Source: an uncultured Oscillospiraceae bacterium (GTDB lineage: Bacteria > Bacillota > Clostridia > Oscillospirales > Oscillospiraceae). From it: a stretch of DNA of 8,751 bases. The first letter of the stretch is position 1; every line of letters begins with the position of its first letter. The notes beneath the pieces are model-generated. The model had not been told where the DNA came from. It was given only the letters and a program-made list of their open reading frames with translations, and made no database searches. Made by a program: the position numbers and the translations under genes. Positions 5,634 through 8,751 of this stretch are shown here, piece by piece. Location: NCBI GenBank assembly GCA_934567115.1, contig CAKTJA010000049.1, positions 1-8,751 on the forward strand, given 5' to 3'.

Positions 5634-6382
5634 CGGAAAGCTATTCGGCGCTGGCTCCCGCCTATGACGAGCTGACGCGCGACGTTGACTACGAAAAGCG
5701 CGCCGCATTTGTGGAGTCCCTGTTTCTGCGCAGCCGCATTCCGGTGCGCACCGTGCTCGACCTCGCCTGCGGGACCGGCACGATGACCGCGATCCTCACG
5801 GAGCGCGGCTATGAGCTTATCGGCGTGGACGGCTCGGAGGATATGCTGCTTCAGGCAAGGGAAAAGGCCGCGGAGCTGCACGGCGTTCCGCCGCTGTTCC
5901 TGCACCAGTCGATGCAGGAGCTGGACCTTTACGGCACGGTGGACGCCGCCGTCTGCTGTCTGGACAGCCTCAACTACCTCACCGATCCGCGCGACGTGCG
6001 CGAAACGTTCCGCCGGCTGCACCTGTTTATTGCGCCGGGCGGGGCGCTCGTGTTCGACGTTCACACTCCCGGCAAGCTTGAAGCGATGAACGGTCAGGTC
6101 TGGCTTGACGAGCGGGAGGACGTGTACTGCGTCTGGCGCACCGAGTACTCCCGCCGCACGCGGCTTCTGGATTACTATGTCGATATCTTCTCCAAGCGTC
6201 CCAACGGCCTGTGGGCGCGCGGCTTCGAGGAGCATCATCAGCGCTGCTACGGCGCGGACGAGCTTCGCGAATGGCTGAACGCCGCCGGCTTTTCCGACGT
6301 GCGCGTTTTCGGCGACTGCCGCCGCCGCGCCCCGAACGAAAAGGACGGGCGCATCTATTTTTCCTGCATCAGAAAAGAGTGA
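5630..6382 (+). CDS. Class I SAM-dependent methyltransferase
   Basis: This 250-aa cytosolic methyltransferase resembles Bacillus YqeM; its substrate is unknown. The N-terminus (SYSALAPAYDELTRDVDYEK) is typical of small-molecule or protein methyltransferases of this class. Motif I, VLDLACGTG (42-50), is the SAM-binding glycine loop. GVDGSEDML (65-73) holds the acidic residue that contacts the SAM ribose. A DSLNYL strand at 112-117 and APGGALVFDVHT at 135-146 complete the Rossmann core, and the C-terminal third (YVDIFSKRPNGLW...) probably forms the substrate cap. The start overlaps the yerC-like stop by 4 nt, and hslO begins 5 nt after the stop, so the three genes are one operon. No frameshift or missing motif was seen. 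Confidence 0.92.
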   Translation: MTESYSALAPAYDELTRDVDYEKRAAFVESLFLRSRIPVRTVLDLACGTGTMTAILTERGYELIGVDGSEDMLLQAREKAAELHGVPPLFLHQSMQELDLYGTVDAAVCCLDSLNYLTDPRDVRETFRRLHLFIAPGGALVFDVHTPGKLEAMNGQVWLDEREDVYCVWRTEYSRRTRLLDYYVDIFSKRPNGLWARGFEEHHQRCYGADELREWLNAAGFSDVRVFGDCRRRAPNEKDGRIYFSCIRKE

Positions 6383-6387
6383 TTGAA

Positions 6388-7278
6388 ATGATGAATGATC
6401 GTCTGGTCAAAGCGATTTCCGAGGACGGCTCCTTTAAGGTCTCCGCCATCTGCTCACGGGCGCTTGTCGAGCGCGCGCGGCAGATCCACCACACCTCCCC
6501 CGTCGCCACCGCCGCGCTTGGGCGCGCGCTCTCCGGCGCTTCCCTGATGGGCAGCGCCCTCAAGGGCTGCGGCGAAAGCGTCACGCTCCAGATCCGGGGC
6601 GACGGTCCGCTCGGCTCGATCCTCGCCGTGTCGGACAGCGAGGGAAACGTGCGCGGCTACGTGCAGGAGCCGGGCGTCGAGCTGCCCCTGCGCGCGGACG
6701 GCAAGCTCGACGTGGGCGGCGCGGTCGGACACGGCACGCTCACCGTCATCAAGGACCTGAATCTGAAGGAGCCTTATGTCGGCACGGTGGACCTTCTCGG
6801 CGGCGAGATCGCCGAAGACATCGCCGCCTACTTTGTCGAGTCCGAGCAGATCCCGTCGGCCTGCGGGCTTGGCGTGCTCGTGGACCGCGACCGCAGCGTG
6901 CTCGCCGCAGGCGGCTACCTGCTCCAGCTTCTTCCCGGTGCGGACGACAGCGTCATCGACCGGATCGAGCGCGGCGTCTGCGCTGCGCCGAGCGTGACCG
7001 CCATTCTTCGCGAGGACCCCGATCCCGCAAATCTCCTCCGCACCGTGCTTCCGGAGTTCAAGCTTGAAATTCTGGAGACCTCCCCTGTCGAATACCGCTG
7101 CGGCTGTTCGCACGATCGGACGCGCCGCGCGCTTCTCTCCCTCGGCGCGGATGAGCTTGAGGCGATCCTGCGCGAGCAGGGACAGGCGGAGCTTACCTGT
7201 CAGTTCTGCGACCGCGTACACCGCTTTTCGGGCGAAGAGCTGCGCGGAATGATCGACGGTCTGCGTCACCCGGACTGA
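6388..7278 (+). CDS. hslO: Hsp33 redox-regulated molecular chaperone
   Basis: This 296-aa cytosolic holdase chaperone is activated by oxidative unfolding. The C-terminal redox switch has all four zinc cysteines, as CxC (Cys238, Cys240) and CxxC (Cys271, Cys274), in the context YRCGCSHDRTRRALLSLG...LTCQFCDRVHRF. In this family oxidation releases zinc and exposes the binding surface. The N-terminal domain carries typical Hsp33 stretches (LQIRGDGPLGSILAVSD, then GYVQEP and VGHGTLTVIKDL). Length matches the family. The ATG at 6388 (a second ATG follows at once) is chosen because homology starts there; an in-frame GTG start at 6211 would only add a shadow of the methyltransferase frame. The SD is weak (GAAAAGAG, 8 nt upstream), so translation probably depends on coupling to the preceding stop 5 nt away. 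It is the last gene of the operon. Confidence 0.97.
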   Translation: MMNDRLVKAISEDGSFKVSAICSRALVERARQIHHTSPVATAALGRALSGASLMGSALKGCGESVTLQIRGDGPLGSILAVSDSEGNVRGYVQEPGVELPLRADGKLDVGGAVGHGTLTVIKDLNLKEPYVGTVDLLGGEIAEDIAAYFVESEQIPSACGLGVLVDRDRSVLAAGGYLLQLLPGADDSVIDRIERGVCAAPSVTAILREDPDPANLLRTVLPEFKLEILETSPVEYRCGCSHDRTRRALLSLGADELEAILREQGQAELTCQFCDRVHRFSGEELRGMIDGLRHPD

Positions 7279-7316
7279 GCCGCCGGCGTGAACGGACGGA
7301 CCGCCTCCGAAAAAAG

Positions 7317-7340
7317 AACCGGGGCGAAACGCCCCGGTTT
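7317..7340. terminator. Intrinsic terminator after hslO, strongest on the minus strand
   Basis: A perfect 10-bp stem, AACCGGGGCG / CGCCCCGGTT (7317-7326 with 7330-7339), has an AAA loop. On the minus strand it is followed by CTTTTTTCGG, a strong U-tract, so it ends transcripts from the PRT gene. On the + strand the tail is TTTAAAATTG, weaker, but it may still terminate hslO, whose stop lies 38 bp upstream. Confidence 0.85.
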
Positions 7341-7541
7341 AAAATTGTCAATAAAGTGGTAAATCTCCCGTAACGGTAAGGAAGCGCGTGCGCGGAAAGC
7401 CCCTCTTGGGTTTCCCGCGCCATCGAAATCGACAGTTTTCAGGCCTTTCCACGGTCCTGAAAACTTACTCAGCGTATGGAAAAAACCTTTCAACATGCTC
7501 AAGGGCGGTTTGAACGCAGGTCCAAACCGCCCTTTTCCACT
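7341..7541. ncRNA. Candidate structured RNA or overlapping 3' UTRs between convergent genes
   Basis: About 200 nt with no credible gene can fold into several consistent helices: a bulged GC-rich stem (7390-7402 with 7408-7420); AGTTTTCAGG with CCTGAAAACT (7434-7443 with 7456-7465); GGTAAG with CTTACT (7375-7380 with 7464-7469), enclosing both; TGGAAAA with TTTTCCA (7477-7483 with 7533-7539), enclosing the terminator hairpin; and, as an alternative, AGTGG with CCACT (7355-7359 with 7537-7541), closing the whole. The sequence is richer in A+T than the flanking genes and unlike coding DNA. I found no clear dedicated promoter on either strand, so it may be the 3' UTR of the PRT mRNA (-) or of hslO (+). 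Family and strand are unknown. Confidence 0.4.
7501..7536 (+). terminator. Terminator-like hairpin next to the PRT gene, U-tract on the + strand
   Basis: A perfect 12-bp stem, AAGGGCGGTTTG / CAAACCGCCCTT (7501-7512 with 7523-7534), has a 10-nt loop and is followed on the + strand by TT, giving CCCTTTTCC. On the minus strand it is followed by GAGCATG, so it is not a good terminator for the PRT gene although it lies just 12 bp past its stop. Confidence 0.65.
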
Positions 7542-7546
7542 CTCTT

Positions 7547-8107
7547 TTACCGAACGCTGCCGTCGGCCTTAAAGGTCGGCAACGGCGCAAGGAACATGAT
7601 ATCGTCGCGATTCTTTGCATCGCCCTCGGCAAGCACCGCCATGCGCCCGGCCACGGTCCCGCCGGCCTTCGTGACCAGCGCCTCCATCGCGTGGAGGCTT
7701 CCGCCGGTGGAGATCACGTCGTCCACGATCAGTATCTTCTTCCCGCGGATCAGGTCCGCGTCGTCCCGCCCGAGGAAAAGCTGCTGCACGCCGAGCGTCG
7801 TGATCGACCGGTCCTCCACGGAGATGGGGTCGGGCATGTAGACCTTGGGACCCTTGCGCGCGATGAAATACTTCCGCGCGCCGCTCTGGCGGGCCATCTC
7901 GTGGATCAGGGGAATGCTCTTGGCCTCAGCCGTGAGCAGATAGTCGTACTCAACGCGCTCCGCCAGCTCGAGCAGTCCGCGCGCGCATGCGACCGTCAGC
8001 TCCGCGTCGCCGAACATGATAAACGCGCCGATGTAAAAATCATCCGTCACCTTGCAGATCGGGAGGTCGCGGACAAGACCCGCGACATGCATGGGATAAG
8101 TCATCAT
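7547..8107 (-). CDS. Phosphoribosyltransferase family protein (APRT-like, type I PRTase)
   Basis: This 186-aa type I phosphoribosyltransferase has the PRPP-binding signature ILIVDDVISTGGS at 125-137, with two acidic residues and the TGGS loop. EAKSIPLIHEMAR (61-73) and FIARKGPKVYM (81-91) match the corresponding parts of adenine phosphoribosyltransferases, where the Arg-Lys pair helps bind pyrophosphate. The likely reaction is purine-base salvage with PRPP to give a nucleotide, but base specificity (adenine, xanthine or other) cannot be read with confidence. The ATG at 8107 is chosen because AGGAAGG (8118-8124) precedes it by 10 nt and the promoter lies just upstream; a GTG start at 8185 would sit inside the promoter. 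It has its own transcription unit downstream of asd in the same direction. Confidence 0.88.
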   Translation of the reverse strand: MMTYPMHVAGLVRDLPICKVTDDFYIGAFIMFGDAELTVACARGLLELAERVEYDYLLTAEAKSIPLIHEMARQSGARKYFIARKGPKVYMPDPISVEDRSITTLGVQQLFLGRDDADLIRGKKILIVDDVISTGGSLHAMEALVTKAGGTVAGRMAVLAEGDAKNRDDIMFLAPLPTFKADGSVR

Positions 8108-8116
8108 AATGGTGTT

Positions 8117-8169
8117 TCCTTCCTGTATTTTCCCGCCGCCGGACAGCGGCTCTGATCCTGTATTGTCCA
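8117..8169 (-). promoter_or_regulatory. PRT gene leader with repeated ATACAGGA and a hairpin
   Basis: The predicted leader of about 60 nt carries ATACAGGA twice, once near the start site and once at the SD, with a GCCGC/GCGGC hairpin (8135-8139 with 8146-8150) between them. It is too small for a purine riboswitch and shows no such consensus. Confidence 0.35.
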
Positions 8170-8175
8170 CGAATG

Positions 8176-8204
8176 AGTATAGCACGTCTCGCCCCCCGTG
8201 TAAA
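8176..8204 (-). promoter_or_regulatory. Promoter of the PRT gene
   Basis: On the minus strand TTTACA (8199-8204) and TATACT (8176-8181) are separated by 17 bp. The start would be near 8169. This is a strong sigma-A match and separates the PRT gene from asd upstream. Confidence 0.85.
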
Positions 8205-8249
8205 TCCCTTTTCTTCCGGTGCGTCCCGGGATTTTCCGCCAGCGCTCAA

Positions 8250-8275
8250 AGCGCCGGGGCTTTTGCCCCGGCGCT
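8250..8275 (-). terminator. Probable terminator of asd
   Basis: A perfect 11-bp stem, AGCGCCGGGGC / GCCCCGGCGCT, has a 4-nt loop and lies about 30 bp after the asd stop. The tail on the minus strand is short (TTGAG), and the + strand tail is CCGTTTTC. The very GC-rich stem and its place between asd and the next promoter support the call despite the poor U-tract. Confidence 0.65.
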
Positions 8276-8303
8276 CCGTTTTCATGCAATGGCCCGCTCC
8301 GGC

Positions 8304-8751
8304 TTACCGCTCCAGCAGCAGCTCGGCGATCTGCACGGCGTTGGTGGCCGCGCCCTTGCGCACCTGATCGCCGCAGCACCAGAGGTTCAGCCCGCGCTCG
8401 TTGGTAAGATCGTCGCGGATGCGTCCGACGAACACAAGGTCCTGATCGCTCGTGTCGAGCGGCATGGGATAGCTTTTGTTCGCCAGATCGTCCACAAGAC
8501 GGCAGCCCGGCGCGGCGGAGATCAGCTCTCTCGCGCGCTCCACGCTGATCTTCTCCCGGGTGCGCAGCACGACGCTGACGCTGTGGCTGCGCACCACCGG
8601 CACGCGCACGCAGGTGCAGCTGACCTTCAGCTCGGGAAGGTGCAGTATCTTGCGCCCCTCGTTCTGCATCTTCATTTCCTCGCTCGTATAGCCCATGTAC
8701 GCCTCGCCGCCGATCTGCGGGATGACGTTATACGCGATCTGGTGCTGAAAG
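8304..8751 (-). CDS. asd: Aspartate-semialdehyde dehydrogenase (C-terminal part, runs off the right edge)
   Basis: This enzyme reduces aspartyl phosphate to aspartate semialdehyde with NADPH, the branch point to lysine/diaminopimelate, threonine and methionine. Only the last 149 codons or so are in the window; the frame is open to base 8751 and the ATG at 8696 is internal. The visible protein has the family stretches AYNVIPQIGGE, GYTSEEMKMQNEGRKIL, CTCVRVPVVRSHSVSV (with the conserved His), YPMPLDTSDQDLVFVGRIRDD and GLNLWCCGDQVRKGAATNAVQIAE. The catalytic Cys region lies outside the window. The gene is followed by a hairpin and then by the separate PRT promoter on the same strand. Whether a dap operon lies upstream cannot be seen. 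Confidence 0.96.
   Translation of the reverse strand, partial: FQHQIAYNVIPQIGGEAYMGYTSEEMKMQNEGRKILHLPELKVSCTCVRVPVVRSHSVSVVLRTREKISVERARELISAAPGCRLVDDLANKSYPMPLDTSDQDLVFVGRIRDDLTNERGLNLWCCGDQVRKGAATNAVQIAELLLER

Noticed and set aside
6211..7278. 355-codon version of Hsp33 from a GTG inside the methyltransferase gene
   Set aside because: The added N-terminus is an Arg-rich shadow of the methyltransferase frame, and Hsp33 homology begins at the ATG at 6388.
7547..8185. Longer PRT protein starting at GTG 8185
   Set aside because: The start overlaps the predicted promoter, and the added residues do not resemble the family. The ATG at 8107 has an SD.
1..8751. Defence system, prophage, transposon or CRISPR array
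   Set aside because: No integrase, transposase, cas gene, repeat-spacer pattern or toxin-antitoxin pair is visible. All genes belong to housekeeping or regulatory families.

Overview
The window looks like chromosomal DNA from a GC-rich member of the Clostridia, most likely an Oscillospiraceae/Oscillospirales-type gut anaerobe. The reasons are: an RNA polymerase beta' subunit whose trigger loop lacks the large insertion of proteobacteria; a YerC-type TrpR relative, a family typical of Firmicutes; strong AGGAGG-like ribosome binding sites; and sigma-A type promoters in AT-richer gaps between strongly GC-biased genes. The genus cannot be read from the sequence. All seven genes belong to known families. 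No phage, IS element, CRISPR array, rRNA or tRNA was seen.

Layout: (1) 1-1597 (+), the 3' part of rpoC, closed by a near-perfect terminator. (2) 1855-2580 (-), a MerR-family regulator with a C-terminal TipAS drug-sensing domain. It has a 19-bp-spacer promoter of its own and a well-formed internal Shine-Dalgarno/ATG exactly at the start of the TipAS domain. (3) 2581-2991, a gene-free gap holding a sigma-A promoter and an intrinsic terminator on the + strand about 205 nt apart, a candidate small RNA. (4) 2992-4734 (-), argS, with a clear promoter. (5) 4824-5282, about 450 bp with no supportable gene. (6) 5334-7278 (+), an operon of a YerC/TrpR-like regulator, a SAM-dependent methyltransferase and the redox chaperone Hsp33 (hslO). 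(7) 7279-7546, a convergent gap with several long hairpins and possible long-range helices, a candidate structured RNA or overlapping 3' UTRs. (8) 7547-8107 (-), an APRT-like phosphoribosyltransferase with its own promoter. (9) 8304-8751 (-), the C-terminal part of aspartate-semialdehyde dehydrogenase (asd), running off the right edge.

Most genes are housekeeping: transcription (rpoC), translation (argS), nucleotide or base handling (PRT), amino-acid and cell-wall precursor synthesis (asd) and redox proteostasis (hslO). The accessory element is the drug-sensing MerR/TipAS gene between rpoC and argS, with no transporter beside it. The most interesting signals are the internal start in that regulator, which would reproduce the TipAL/TipAS two-protein arrangement, and the two structured, gene-free gaps of about 200 nt.
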